Shown: positions 35,873 through 44,119 of the stretch, in pieces
Numbering within the stretch: position 1 is the first letter of the stretch
Layout of the letters: every line of letters begins with the position of its first letter
From: Gordonia effusa NBRC 100432
GTDB taxonomy: Bacteria; Actinomycetota; Actinomycetes; Mycobacteriales; Mycobacteriaceae
DNA length: 64,000 nucleotides
Reading direction: 5' to 3'
NCBI RefSeq assembly: GCF_000241305.1
Contig: NZ_BAEH01000092.1
Coordinates: 1-64,000 of the forward strand
Position numbers and translations under genes: made by a program
The notes under the pieces: model-generated
What the model was told of the DNA's origin: nothing
Seen by the model: only the letters and a program-made list of their open reading frames with translations
The model's database searches: none

Positions 35873-36229
35873 ATGCCCAATACAACAGTGCACGAAGATG
35901 TTTGGCCTGCCGGAGCGTTTACGTTGGATCAGGCCGCAGAAGTCTTACACGATGCTGGCTGGGAAGTAGCCGCACACGATGAGTCGCACCTGGTGGCAAC
36001 GCGCGGATCTCGGCTGAATCTGCGATTGAAAGGGATCCTGTTCAAATCGGTCCGCGCGAATATGCCGGTGAAATTGGTGGTCAGACGATCCAGCACGGCA
36101 ATTACAGTGACTGCCAGCGGCGATCCAGGCCGCTATCTATTCACGCTGGACATGAGCGATCTCTATCAAGCCAGCGCTCGATCCGGGATCGACGCACTTG
36201 CGGAGCTTGCGCGGGCCAGCAAGCCGTAA
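35873..36229 (+). CDS. Protein of unknown function, 118 residues
   Basis: Cytosolic by sequence: no signal peptide or membrane helix. N-terminal region HEDVWPAGAFTLDQAAEVLHDAGWEVAAHDESHLVATRGS looks like a helix then strands, followed by RLNLRLKGILFKS and KLVVRRSSTAITVTASGDPG strands. GAGGGGGA before the ATG is a strong ribosome site. The 27-base gap suggests coexpression with the DUF4185 gene. I do not recognise the family. Confidence 0.7.
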   Translation: MPNTTVHEDVWPAGAFTLDQAAEVLHDAGWEVAAHDESHLVATRGSRLNLRLKGILFKSVRANMPVKLVVRRSSTAITVTASGDPGRYLFTLDMSDLYQASARSGIDALAELARASKP

Positions 36230-36257
36230 TGCCCCCGCGCCGGAACGACGACGACGT

Positions 36258-36332
36258 CGGGAAAATCGTCCGAATAACACCTTACCGAGGGCATATTGCC
36301 CTCAGCCGCAATCTATTCGGACGATTTTCGCG
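36258..36332. repeat. Nested inverted repeat, family 1 copy 2
   Basis: Outer arms GAAAATCGTCCGAATA (36261-36276) and its exact complement (36314-36329) enclose GAGGGCA-TAT-TGCCCTC (36287-36303) with 10-base spacers on each side. The core arms and centre equal those of 10252-10323 read on the other strand. It lies between two convergent genes. Confidence 0.88.
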
Positions 36333-36341
36333 GGCGCGACG

Positions 36342-37205
36342 TTACGGGCGCGAACGCATCCAGTCGAGTAGCGCCGCCACATCGGCCGTTTCCAGTTCGA
36401 TGCCGAATGTGTCGGTGAGTAACGCCGGAATATCGGCAACATCAACGGTGCGCTCGACCGTCGAACCATCGGGATCTGTTGTTGCCCAATTGGTTCCATC
36501 GAGAGTGTACTGCGCCGAAGACGTAAATCGCTGCACGAATGGACGGGTGACAAAGGGCGAGCGTGGGGACGTCGATACAAAGTGGTTGCCGACCGCGTAG
36601 TCGATCGGATACTGCGGGTTGAGGGTGAAGACATGCCGGTCAAGCCACCCGACCTCACCATCGACGGTCGAACGCTGCCAGAGGGTCCACTGCGTAGGAT
36701 GAAATACTTCCGCGTCCCCACCCAGCGGCGTCGACGACAGTTTCAGGCGCCAACCATCCTGATCAACCTCATACCCCTCGATCAACTCGACCGGTTCCAG
36801 GGGACCACGCCCAAAGCCGACGTCGCATAACCATTGGCGGCCATCGTCGAATTCCGCGACGATCAGAGCGTGGGTCGCCGGCCGCACCGTGTCCGCGCCC
36901 AGCGTGACCCGACCGCTCAGCGCGGTGAAGCGGAATCCGAGCCGCTCAAGAACCGCCGCGAACAACGTCACGTGCTCATAGCAGTAGCCGCCGCGAGCAC
37001 GCCGAATCATCTTGTCCTGCAATGTTTCTAGGTCCAACGCGATTGGTCGGCCCAGCATTATCTCGAGGTTCTCGAATGGGATCGACGTCGTGTGGGCGCG
37101 ATGTAATGCCGCAAGCGTCGCCTGCGTCGGCGCCCTACTGCCGTCAAAGCCAGTCCGCGCGAAGTACGCATCGAGATCCAGTTCGTCGCCATGCCAGGTA
37201 GTCAC
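36342..37205 (-). CDS. nat: Arylamine N-acetyltransferase
   Basis: Transfers an acetyl or propionyl group from CoA to arylamines and hydrazines. The 287 residues have the Cys-His-Asp triad: Cys75 (RGGYCYEH), His112 (THALI) and Asp128 (CDVGFG), and the N-terminal PFENLEIMLGRPI. In mycobacteria nat sits in the cholesterol-ring cleavage operon and uses propionyl-CoA; here it stands alone. No KstR box is visible in its 134-base upstream gap. Confidence 0.93.
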   Translation of the reverse strand: MTTWHGDELDLDAYFARTGFDGSRAPTQATLAALHRAHTTSIPFENLEIMLGRPIALDLETLQDKMIRRARGGYCYEHVTLFAAVLERLGFRFTALSGRVTLGADTVRPATHALIVAEFDDGRQWLCDVGFGRGPLEPVELIEGYEVDQDGWRLKLSSTPLGGDAEVFHPTQWTLWQRSTVDGEVGWLDRHVFTLNPQYPIDYAVGNHFVSTSPRSPFVTRPFVQRFTSSAQYTLDGTNWATTDPDGSTVERTVDVADIPALLTDTFGIELETADVAALLDWMRSRP

Positions 37206-37339
37206 ACTCCGAGCCTACTAATGTTCCGAAGGCGCATGGCCGCGCTCGATGTCCGTCAAACAGTCGACACATTTGTGTGCCGTCGACCGTTCGGTCGTAA
37301 CCTCGCCTAAAGAAATAGTTCGCGACCGGGGAGGTTCTG

Positions 37340-37954
37340 ATGCGACACAGCGGTGGAACTGTTCTGTCGCCGACGACGAATGCCAACGACGTCGGGTCAC
37401 CCCGTACGTTGACTTTGCGACCGATGCGCCTATCGTCCCGACCACTGCTGTGTGCCGTGGGAATTGTCGCGGCGATGATCGCCGGCGCGCTGACGATGAT
37501 GCCGTGGATCGATTTGTCCGCAGCCGACGGCACCTTCGCCTGGACCGGCCTCGGACGTATGCGTGGGCCGGAAGCTTCGCACTCCAGCGCGATATTGGAT
37601 GTCAATCCTTTCGGCTGGACGATAGTGGTCGCCGCGGCGCTGACAATCGTCGCCGCGATGGCCGCGATCGCCCCTACTCCCCGAACAACGATCAGCCTGA
37701 TGAACACCGTCGCGACAGTCTCGTCGATCGTCGCGCTGATAGTCGTCGCCACGATCGTGTGTATCCCCCAGTTGTTCTATACCGACTTCGTCCAACAACT
37801 GGGCGTTGAATCATTCACGCCGTTTACGCGCTCAATGCTGTCGATACCTGGGCTCGTCGCGGTCGGTGGCGCACTGATCGTGATGATCGTCTGCTCCGGC
37901 AGACTGGCCGTTATCCGCAGGCCGCCACGGGCGAATACGGCAGGCCGCTCGTAA
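37340..37954 (+). CDS. Membrane protein of unknown function
   Basis: 204 residues with four hydrophobic segments: LLCAVGIVAAMIAGALTMMPW, WTIVVAAALTIVAAMAAIA, ATVSSIVALIVVATIVCI and SIPGLVAVGGALIVMIVCSGR, with a polar extracellular loop after the first. The N-terminal 30 residues are polar. GGGGAGG five bases before the ATG supports the start. No known family recognised. Confidence 0.7.
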   Translation: MRHSGGTVLSPTTNANDVGSPRTLTLRPMRLSSRPLLCAVGIVAAMIAGALTMMPWIDLSAADGTFAWTGLGRMRGPEASHSSAILDVNPFGWTIVVAAALTIVAAMAAIAPTPRTTISLMNTVATVSSIVALIVVATIVCIPQLFYTDFVQQLGVESFTPFTRSMLSIPGLVAVGGALIVMIVCSGRLAVIRRPPRANTAGRS

Positions 37955-37985
37955 ACAAGGTTCCGACGACATAGAATTCAACTCC

Positions 37986-38510
37986 ATGTCCGAGCGCATC
38001 GCACTCATTCGCGCAGTCAACGTTGGCGGCGCCAAACTACCGATGGCCCAATTACGGGAAATCGCAAGCGAACTCGGCGCCTCCGAAGTATCTACCTACA
38101 TCGCCTCGGGGAACCTGCTGTACACCCCGCCGGGCGATTTCGACGACTTCGACCGCAAGCTGGAGAAGGCGATCGAAACCCAATTCGGCTACTTCCGCGA
38201 AGTCATCAGCCGCACCCCAACGCAACTCAGTCAAGCGTTAACCGCCCATCCTTTCAAGGTGATCGAGGCCAAGTTCTCCTACCTCTACGCACTGGCTGGA
38301 ACGCCAGAAGCCAAGGCGGTCAAGGAATTTGAGGCGCGCGAGTTCCCGACGGAAGTGGTGCGTGTCATCGGCGACAATCTTCATATCCGCTACGCCGACG
38401 GCGCCGGACAATCGAAACTCACCGCGAGTGTCATCGCGCGCGGCCTCGGTGTCCAGGGAACCGGCCGCAACCTCAACACGGTGGCCAAGCTCATCGAGCT
38501 TGCCGAATAA
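37986..38510 (+). CDS. DUF1697 protein
   Basis: 174 residues matching DUF1697: N-terminal RIALIRAVNVGGAKLPMAQLREIASELG, IASGNLLYT and the C-terminal TGRNLNTVAKL. Structure is known for the family but biochemical function is not. TAGAAT eight bases before the ATG implies a leaderless message. It is convergent with the MerR-like gene (14-base gap). Confidence 0.85.
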   Translation: MSERIALIRAVNVGGAKLPMAQLREIASELGASEVSTYIASGNLLYTPPGDFDDFDRKLEKAIETQFGYFREVISRTPTQLSQALTAHPFKVIEAKFSYLYALAGTPEAKAVKEFEAREFPTEVVRVIGDNLHIRYADGAGQSKLTASVIARGLGVQGTGRNLNTVAKLIELAE

Positions 38511-38524
38511 CCTGCTGGTAGACA

Positions 38525-39058
38525 TCACTCGCCCGCATGGCCGCCGTAGGTCGCGATCTTGTACTCGGTGGCGACCAATGAGAGCGTCAGCTCTCGAATC
38601 TGCCTGCGCAAGGTGTCCCTATGTTCGATCAGCATATCCAGCCGCTCGGGTACTGTTTCGGCCCCCGCGTCGACCAACGCGACGTAATGCTGCAGATCGC
38701 GCATCGGCATGCCCGACAACCGCATTCGAGTTAAGAACACCAACCGCCGGACCGCTTCCGGTGAATAGATCCGATGTCCGCGCGAATCACGCTCGACGTC
38801 AACCAGATTCGCACGTTCGTAATAGCGCAAGGTATGCGCCGACACCGTCAACAGTTCCGATACTTCCGCGATGGTCATCGGTTCCGCGGAGTCGCCGGTC
38901 TCGGTGAGCCGATGAATCGCCTCGACCGAAGCCGGGGCAAGCGAAGCGACCGGAAATGTCACCGGGCCGCCAAGCTCACCAAGCGCCGCCAATGCCCGAT
39001 TCATCAAGTCAGTGGATGACGACACAGTCCGTTCCGATGCCATATGCGAATCCACCAT
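38525..39058 (-). CDS. MerR-family transcription regulator with N-terminal extension
   Basis: 177 residues. The MerR helix-turn-helix begins only near residue 60 (MTIAEVSELLTVSAHTLRYYERANLVDVERDSRGHRIYSPEAVRRLVFLTRMRLSGMPM), after a 60-residue Ala/Pro-rich extension unusual for the family. A C-terminal helix for dimerisation follows; there is no Cys, so it is not a metal sensor. It lies 18 bases behind the SDR gene and probably regulates that shared promoter. Confidence 0.85.
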   Translation of the reverse strand: MVDSHMASERTVSSSTDLMNRALAALGELGGPVTFPVASLAPASVEAIHRLTETGDSAEPMTIAEVSELLTVSAHTLRYYERANLVDVERDSRGHRIYSPEAVRRLVFLTRMRLSGMPMRDLQHYVALVDAGAETVPERLDMLIEHRDTLRRQIRELTLSLVATEYKIATYGGHAGE

Positions 39059-39076
39059 CTCTTCAGCCTAGGCCGT

Positions 39077-39943
39077 TCAGAACGGCCGCACAGAGGCCGG
39101 AACCCCCGGAAAGTCCGCCGCCACGGCTGTCTCGGCCCAGCGTTCCACATTTGCCAGACCGGCTCGATGGGACCCGTCAATCCGGCGTACCGCTTCGGCT
39201 CCCAGCGGTAGTCGCAGTGGAACGTCGGGACCATGCACCACATCGGCGATTATCCGGGCGGCGCGCGCTGGATCACCTTCCTGCACACCGTCTCCCGCAG
39301 CCATATTTGCCCGAACGTCATCGAGGAGATCGCCGTAGACCGAGCTCCGCTCGACGACTCGTAATACATCGGGCTCGTTGAATGCCGTGCGAAATCGGCT
39401 GGGCTCCACCAGCATCACGCGGATTCCAAACGGCGCGACTTCACCCGCAAGAGCTTCTGACCACCCTTCGAGAGCGAATTTTCCTGCCGAGTAGGCCCCG
39501 ATACCTGGAAAGGATAGTCGGCCACCCTGGCTGCTCATCTGGACAATAGTGCCCGATCCCTGCGCTCGCATCGTCGGCAACACCGCGCGCACGAGCGCTG
39601 CCGGAACATGCAGATGGAGATCCATACCGGCGCGCAGTTCGGCTTCGCTGACTTCCTCTGCCGCGCCGACGATTCCCTGGCCAGCGTTGTTGACCAGCAC
39701 GTCGACATTTCCGAACCGTTCGCGAGCGATATCAACGACGGTGTCGACACCGTCGGTGGACGCGGCGTCGAATTCACAAACGGCCACGCGCCCTGGCCAC
39801 TCCGCCACGATTTCGTCAAGTGCTGTCGGACGCCGGACCGCGGCCACCACGTTGTCGCCGCGTCGCAAGGCCTCGAGGGTGAGTGCATAGCCGAAACCGC
39901 GAGTCGCGCCGGTGATGATCCAGGTCTGCTGTTGTGTAGTCAT
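39077..39943 (-). CDS. SDR oxidoreductase
   Basis: Short-chain dehydrogenase of 288 residues from the chosen ATG: TGATRGFGYALTLEAL, NNAGQG, MSSQGG with catalytic Ser and YSAGK. The ending with a C-terminal extension (KSTFGV-like classical 'SDR of the retinol type') cannot be assigned to a substrate. Start at 39943: TAGCGT is seven bases upstream and the palindrome at 39957-39980 covers the promoter. It is first in an operon with the MerR regulator. Confidence 0.86.
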   Translation of the reverse strand: MTTQQQTWIITGATRGFGYALTLEALRRGDNVVAAVRRPTALDEIVAEWPGRVAVCEFDAASTDGVDTVVDIARERFGNVDVLVNNAGQGIVGAAEEVSEAELRAGMDLHLHVPAALVRAVLPTMRAQGSGTIVQMSSQGGRLSFPGIGAYSAGKFALEGWSEALAGEVAPFGIRVMLVEPSRFRTAFNEPDVLRVVERSSVYGDLLDDVRANMAAGDGVQEGDPARAARIIADVVHGPDVPLRLPLGAEAVRRIDGSHRAGLANVERWAETAVAADFPGVPASVRPF

Positions 39944-39956
39944 ACCGCGAACGCTA

Positions 39957-39980
39957 TGTGTTCGAGCGCGCTCAAACACA
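39957..39980. promoter_or_regulatory. 24-base palindrome in the SDR-merR promoter
   Basis: Arms TGTGTTCGAGCG and CGCTCAAACACA are complementary except for one pair. It lies directly upstream of the -10 (39951-39956) and covers the -35 region, a position fitting the cotranscribed MerR regulator. Confidence 0.6.
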
Positions 39981-39994
39981 AGGCCGAGACGAAA

Positions 39995-40582
39995 CTACTT
40001 ACCCCGCAAGACCTTTGCCACTGAATTGAGGTCCGCGACCGCGGCGTCAGGCCGCGCGTCCCAGATCTTCTTGGGCAGCGCCTCCAACACCAAGATGGTC
40101 TGCTCGATGGCACGCAGTTTCCGTGCCTTGGGGCTGTCGATCCCCTCTGCCGCCTTCGCCGCTTGCTCGACACGGTCGGGCTCGTGGTCCTCGTCGTCAT
40201 CGTCCTTCTCGACGACGCGGGAGTCGATGACGCCGATTGCCCCCTCATCGGCCATCTCGCCGACAGCGATGAGCTGATCGTCGAGTTCGAATACGGCCTT
40301 GTCGAGATCATCGCGTGCCGCGATTACCTCCGGCGTCGAATGGGCTCCCGGCGCCTGGTGAACGTCGGCGATAGCGTATCGGATGCGTTGGTGCAGTTGG
40401 GCTTCCGCCGCTGTGGAGGTGGCCCATTCGGCTGGCGCGCGACCCGGCTGTCCGGGAATCAGATCGGTCGACCTGGCGAACCGCCGGACTCGGTTGTTGG
40501 AATCCATCACAAACCACACAACGCCGGCCAGAACCAGCACGGCGAGGACCAACGCGATGACGACAATGACCAAGGCGCTCAT
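39995..40582 (-). CDS. Membrane-anchored protein of unknown function
   Basis: 195 residues: a single N-terminal membrane helix (MSALVIVVIALVLAVLVLAGVVWFVM) then a charged, helical cytoplasmic part with an acidic stretch EKDDDDEDHEPD around residue 125 and a Lys-rich C-terminal helix. ATG 40582 overlaps the CoA-binding gene's stop by four bases; codons further upstream belong to that gene's region. Unknown family; perhaps a scaffolding or membrane-stress protein. Confidence 0.7.
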   Translation of the reverse strand: MSALVIVVIALVLAVLVLAGVVWFVMDSNNRVRRFARSTDLIPGQPGRAPAEWATSTAAEAQLHQRIRYAIADVHQAPGAHSTPEVIAARDDLDKAVFELDDQLIAVGEMADEGAIGVIDSRVVEKDDDDEDHEPDRVEQAAKAAEGIDSPKARKLRAIEQTILVLEALPKKIWDARPDAAVADLNSVAKVLRGK

Positions 40583-41004
40583 CGTGCACCTCCCGATGGG
40601 ACGATGCCGGTACGCCGCTGTTCGATGATGAGGCAGCGATCTTCGACGTAGCGCAGTCCAGCCGATTGCGCTATCTCCCGAGCTTGCGCCGAGCGAATGC
40701 CCAACTGCAGCCACAGGGCACTCGCGCCGACGGCCACCGCTTGACGTGCGATCTCGACCGCGTCGTCGGACGGCCGGAACACATCCACCAGACCCACTTG
40801 TTCGGGAATATCGGCCAGCGTCCGATACACGGGTTCACCGACGATCTCGTCAGCATGTGGGTTGACCGGGATGATCCGCCAACCGCGGTCCTTCATATAG
40901 GCGGGAATCTCGTTGGCCGCCTTGGCGGGATTGGCACTCGCTCCGACCACGGTGATCGTGTCGTAGTCGCGCAGGATCGATTCGATGACGTCGTCGGCGC
41001 TCAC
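40579..41004 (-). CDS. CoA-binding (YccU-like) protein
   Basis: 141 residues forming one CoA-binding Rossmann domain: ITVVGASANPAKAANEIPAYMKDRGWRIIPVNPHADEIVGEPVYRTLADIPEQVGLVDVFRP and the Cys-containing ending YVEDRCLIIEQRR. The family is regulatory or storage-linked, without a defined reaction. TAGACT seven bases before GTG 41004 selects this start and makes the mRNA leaderless. Coupled to the membrane-anchored gene downstream. Confidence 0.87.
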   Translation of the reverse strand: MSADDVIESILRDYDTITVVGASANPAKAANEIPAYMKDRGWRIIPVNPHADEIVGEPVYRTLADIPEQVGLVDVFRPSDDAVEIARQAVAVGASALWLQLGIRSAQAREIAQSAGLRYVEDRCLIIEQRRTGIVPSGGAR

Positions 41005-41011
41005 AGTTAGG

Positions 41012-41017
41012 AGTCTA
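41012..41017 (-). promoter_or_regulatory. -10 hexamer, leaderless promoter of the CoA-binding gene
   Basis: TAGACT (minus strand), seven bases before GTG 41004, with no ribosome site. Confidence 0.5.
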
Positions 41018-41106
41018 CGTCCGCAAATCCGATGGAACCGAGTTGGCTCCGTGCGCGTCTGTATAGGACGAGGCGACGCACGCCCGCGCGTCGAGGGAGG
41101 GACCCA

Positions 41107-41406
41107 ATGACCTTTGCCGATCACGGGAGCGCGGTTGCGCTGGAAACCGAACGCGTCGAATCGTTCGGGAAGATCGCGACGATAGCCGGATCGATTGTCG
41201 GCGAACTCGACTTCACCGGCCTGCGCCCGACCTCGACGTCGGGAGACACGTTCACTTCACTAGCAGCATGTATCGCACCGGCGACCACCACAACTGCGGG
41301 CGTCGGAATACGGTTCGACGAGTGCGGCCGCTCCGCCGTCGCCGCTGCCGCCCAGTTGAAGCACGTCGACCGGCACGGTGCGGGTGTATTCAGTGCGATT
41401 TTCTAG
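41107..41406 (+). CDS. Small helical protein, possible type VII secretion partner
   Basis: 99 residues with an amphipathic, Ala/Thr-rich composition (HGSAVALETERVESFGKIATIAGSIVGELD; FDECGRSAVAAAAQLKHVDRHGAGVFSAIF). No signal peptide. The length and helix-turn-helix pattern resemble EspC/DUF2563-type partners of ESX substrates, though no WXG motif is present. GAGGGAGG before the ATG is a strong ribosome site. It is three bases ahead of the DUF1023 hydrolase gene, hence coexpressed. The ESX relation is inferred. Confidence 0.65.
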   Translation: MTFADHGSAVALETERVESFGKIATIAGSIVGELDFTGLRPTSTSGDTFTSLAACIAPATTTTAGVGIRFDECGRSAVAAAAQLKHVDRHGAGVFSAIF

Positions 41407-41409
41407 GCG

Positions 41410-43209
41410 GTGACAATGCGCCCCACAATCTCCGCGCTACGTGGCTGGCGTCTCGATGAACTCATTGCCGCAGCGGCGATCGCGACCGCGAACGCTCAGG
41501 CGATCACCAATGCGGCCGGCATGATCGACCGCGCGCTGCTGTCGACGAGCACCTGGTCGGGCCGCGGCCAACAGGCCGCGAAGCGAACCATCGCAGCCAA
41601 TGCCGATCATGCCGCCGAGGTCTGCGCGGTGCTGCACGCGCTCGCATCCACCGCGGCCAACGCCAATCGCGAACTAGTGCCCGCTCGCGACCTCGTGTTG
41701 TCCGAGGTCTCGCGCATCCTCGCCGATGGTTTCGATGTATCCGACACCGGTGAGGTTGGCGTGCCCAACGGTGACGACGCAGACGACGAGACGTGTGCCG
41801 ACCGCGAAGCTTCCGCGGCTATCTGGCAGAACCGGATATCAACCGCATTGAGCGCGATAGCGACGCTCGATGACACTTATGGGCGAGCGTTCACCGCATA
41901 CGCGAAGGACCTGGCCGATATGGTCGACGGGCAGCGACCGATCACCTTGCCCGACGGCACCCGCGCCGACCCCGACGCCGTCGTCGCCTCACTCGCGGCG
42001 ATGACACCTGCTCAACGTCGAGCCTTCCTGGCGACCCTCACGGCTGACGATATCCGGCAGTTGATAATCGCCGATCCGCACACGATGGGCAACCTCGACG
42101 GCATTCCGTTCAGCACTCGGATCAGCGCCAATGACGTGAACATCCGGAACGCACTCGCCCAGGAGATCACTGCCGGTCGCGGTGACGGTGCCCGCGCCCG
42201 GAAGCTCACCGAGATGCTGACCCCGGTGCAGCGAATCGGTCCGACATTCGGTGACACCACGCCAGTTCGGCGACAATTCGTCGCATTCGCCAACACAAAG
42301 GTGGGGCACACCATCGAAATGGTCGGCGACCTCGATAATTCGACGCGCAACGCCGTCGTCTATGTGCCTGGGACCAACTCCAATCTCAACGGAAGTCGCT
42401 CCAACTACGAGAGCGCCCTTAATCTCTCCGCGCGAACCGGTGGGCCGGTGTTCATGTATCTCGACGAGCGACTGCCGCAGAAAATGGGACACGAAGGTGT
42501 GCTCGCCGGAGCACCGCTGGCGGCCGTACCCGCCGCAGCCCCCATCGGCGCCGTCCGGGCTGTGCTCGGATTGACCGACTCCGCGGCCGACACCGGGCCG
42601 GCAAAGGACATAGCGCCTGGCCTGGTGTCATTCGGTCGCGAACTCGACACTGAACTTAACCGCATCGCACCAACTGCCAAGACCACATTCATCGGCCACT
42701 CCTACGGCGGGGCGGTCGTTGGAACCGCCGAACAACTGGGTTTGCGGGCCGATCGCGTGATCTACGCGTCGTCGGCGGGTACGGGTGCGTTGAACACGGG
42801 CTGGCATAACGCGAACCCGAATGTTGAACGCTATTCGCTTACGGCGCCGGGCGATTGGATTCACACCGCGCAGCAGACCGGGCGATTGGGCACCGATCCT
42901 GACACAGCGCCGGGCGTAGCCCGCCTAGACACCGGCTACTACAGTCCTGGCGGGACTCATCACGGCCAACTCATCACCGGACAGAACGGCGGTCACGGCG
43001 GATATTGGGATGATCCCGACTCCACCGGGTTTCAGAACATGGTCTCGGTGATCGTTGGCGACACACCAACCGAGTACGTGGCACGAATACCTGACACTCC
43101 AGAGGCGCAGACCGCGAGTTTCGACGCTGCACGAATTGCCGCGACGACGGCCGGGTTTGTCCCGCTCCTGGGCGTCGAAACATTACGCCGATGGCTGTCG
43201 AGTGATTGA
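41410..43209 (+). CDS. DUF1023 alpha/beta hydrolase with WXG-like N-terminal domain
   Basis: 599 residues in two parts. The N-terminal 200 are helical with TWSGRGQQAAK near residue 45, like the WXG turn of type VII secretion substrates. The C-terminal part is a DUF1023 alpha/beta hydrolase with VVYVPGTNSNLNG and a Ser nucleophile near residue 430 in FIGHSYGGAVVG. The ending GTHHGQLITGQNGGHGGYW may supply the catalytic His. Start is GTG 41410 or ATG 41416. Such proteins are common in Mycobacteriales, with esterase activity presumed. No ESX apparatus genes are in the window. Confidence 0.78.
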   Translation: MTMRPTISALRGWRLDELIAAAAIATANAQAITNAAGMIDRALLSTSTWSGRGQQAAKRTIAANADHAAEVCAVLHALASTAANANRELVPARDLVLSEVSRILADGFDVSDTGEVGVPNGDDADDETCADREASAAIWQNRISTALSAIATLDDTYGRAFTAYAKDLADMVDGQRPITLPDGTRADPDAVVASLAAMTPAQRRAFLATLTADDIRQLIIADPHTMGNLDGIPFSTRISANDVNIRNALAQEITAGRGDGARARKLTEMLTPVQRIGPTFGDTTPVRRQFVAFANTKVGHTIEMVGDLDNSTRNAVVYVPGTNSNLNGSRSNYESALNLSARTGGPVFMYLDERLPQKMGHEGVLAGAPLAAVPAAAPIGAVRAVLGLTDSAADTGPAKDIAPGLVSFGRELDTELNRIAPTAKTTFIGHSYGGAVVGTAEQLGLRADRVIYASSAGTGALNTGWHNANPNVERYSLTAPGDWIHTAQQTGRLGTDPDTAPGVARLDTGYYSPGGTHHGQLITGQNGGHGGYWDDPDSTGFQNMVSVIVGDTPTEYVARIPDTPEAQTASFDAARIAATTAGFVPLLGVETLRRWLSSD

Positions 43210-43275
43210 TCCGCAGCCCTACATTCCTGTGCCGATTCGCCTTCCCCTCCCGGCCATTCGCGATATGAACGACAT

Positions 43276-44055
43276 ATGTCAGCACAACAACACGGTTCTC
43301 ATCTCCGATTCGCCGGTCGCACCGCGATCGTGACCGGCGCCAGCCGCGGCATCGGTCTTGCCATCGCGCATCGCCTCGTCGATGACGGTGCACGTGTCGT
43401 CATCACCGGCCGCAAACCCGAAGCGCTCGACATCGCCGTCGACGAACTCGGTGGCCCCGACGTCGCCCTCGGCGTCGCCGGACATGCCGATGATGCGGCA
43501 CATCAGCGCGAAACCGTCGGTCGGGCGGTCGACACATTCGGGTCCGTTGACCTTCTGGTCAACAACACCGGAATCAACCCGGTCTTCGGGCCACTGATCG
43601 ACCTAGACCTCGACGCCGCGCGAAAGATTGTGGAAGTCAACGCCTTTGCCGCACTGTCGTGGACGCAGGAGGCATATCGCAACGGATTGGGTGCGGGTGG
43701 CGGCGCGGTTGTGAATGTGTCGTCGCTGGCTGGCATCCGGCCCGCGCCCGGCATCGCCATGTACGGCGCGAGCAAGGCAATGCTGATACATCTCACCGAA
43801 GAACTCGCACTGGAACTGGGCCCGGCAATCCGTGTCAACGCGGTGGCCCCAGCAGTGGTGAAGACCAAATTCGCGCGGGCGCTGTACGAGGGAAACGAGG
43901 AGCGAGTCGCCGCCGCCTACCCACTCAAGCGACTCGGGGTACCCGACGATGTCGGCAGTGCGGTTGCCTTCCTGCTGTCCGACGACGCCGCGTGGATCAC
44001 CGGGCAACTCATCGTGATCGACGGCGGGGCAACTTTGGGTATGGCCAGCGGCTAA
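43276..44055 (+). CDS. SDR oxidoreductase (3-oxoacyl reductase-like)
   Basis: 259 residues: TGASRGIGLAIAHRL, NNTGINP, VNVSSLAG and YGASK with the Ser-Tyr-Lys set, and the C-terminal WITGQLIVIDGG. It resembles mycobacterial Rv2766c-type SDRs. Reaction inferred as NAD(P)-dependent reduction of a keto group. It is a single gene between the DUF1023 gene and the phytase-like esterase. Confidence 0.87.
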   Translation: MSAQQHGSHLRFAGRTAIVTGASRGIGLAIAHRLVDDGARVVITGRKPEALDIAVDELGGPDVALGVAGHADDAAHQRETVGRAVDTFGSVDLLVNNTGINPVFGPLIDLDLDAARKIVEVNAFAALSWTQEAYRNGLGAGGGAVVNVSSLAGIRPAPGIAMYGASKAMLIHLTEELALELGPAIRVNAVAPAVVKTKFARALYEGNEERVAAAYPLKRLGVPDDVGSAVAFLLSDDAAWITGQLIVIDGGATLGMASG

Positions 44056-44119
44056 CGTTCACTTGATGGTCGGCTGTCACGAGTGGACAAGCCGGTACCC
44101 GAGCAGCTATCGAATAGGT

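Noticed and set aside
37249-37320. GTCGAC and ACA/TGT symmetrical bits before the membrane protein
   Set aside because: Several short overlapping inverted words with mismatches; no single convincing palindrome.
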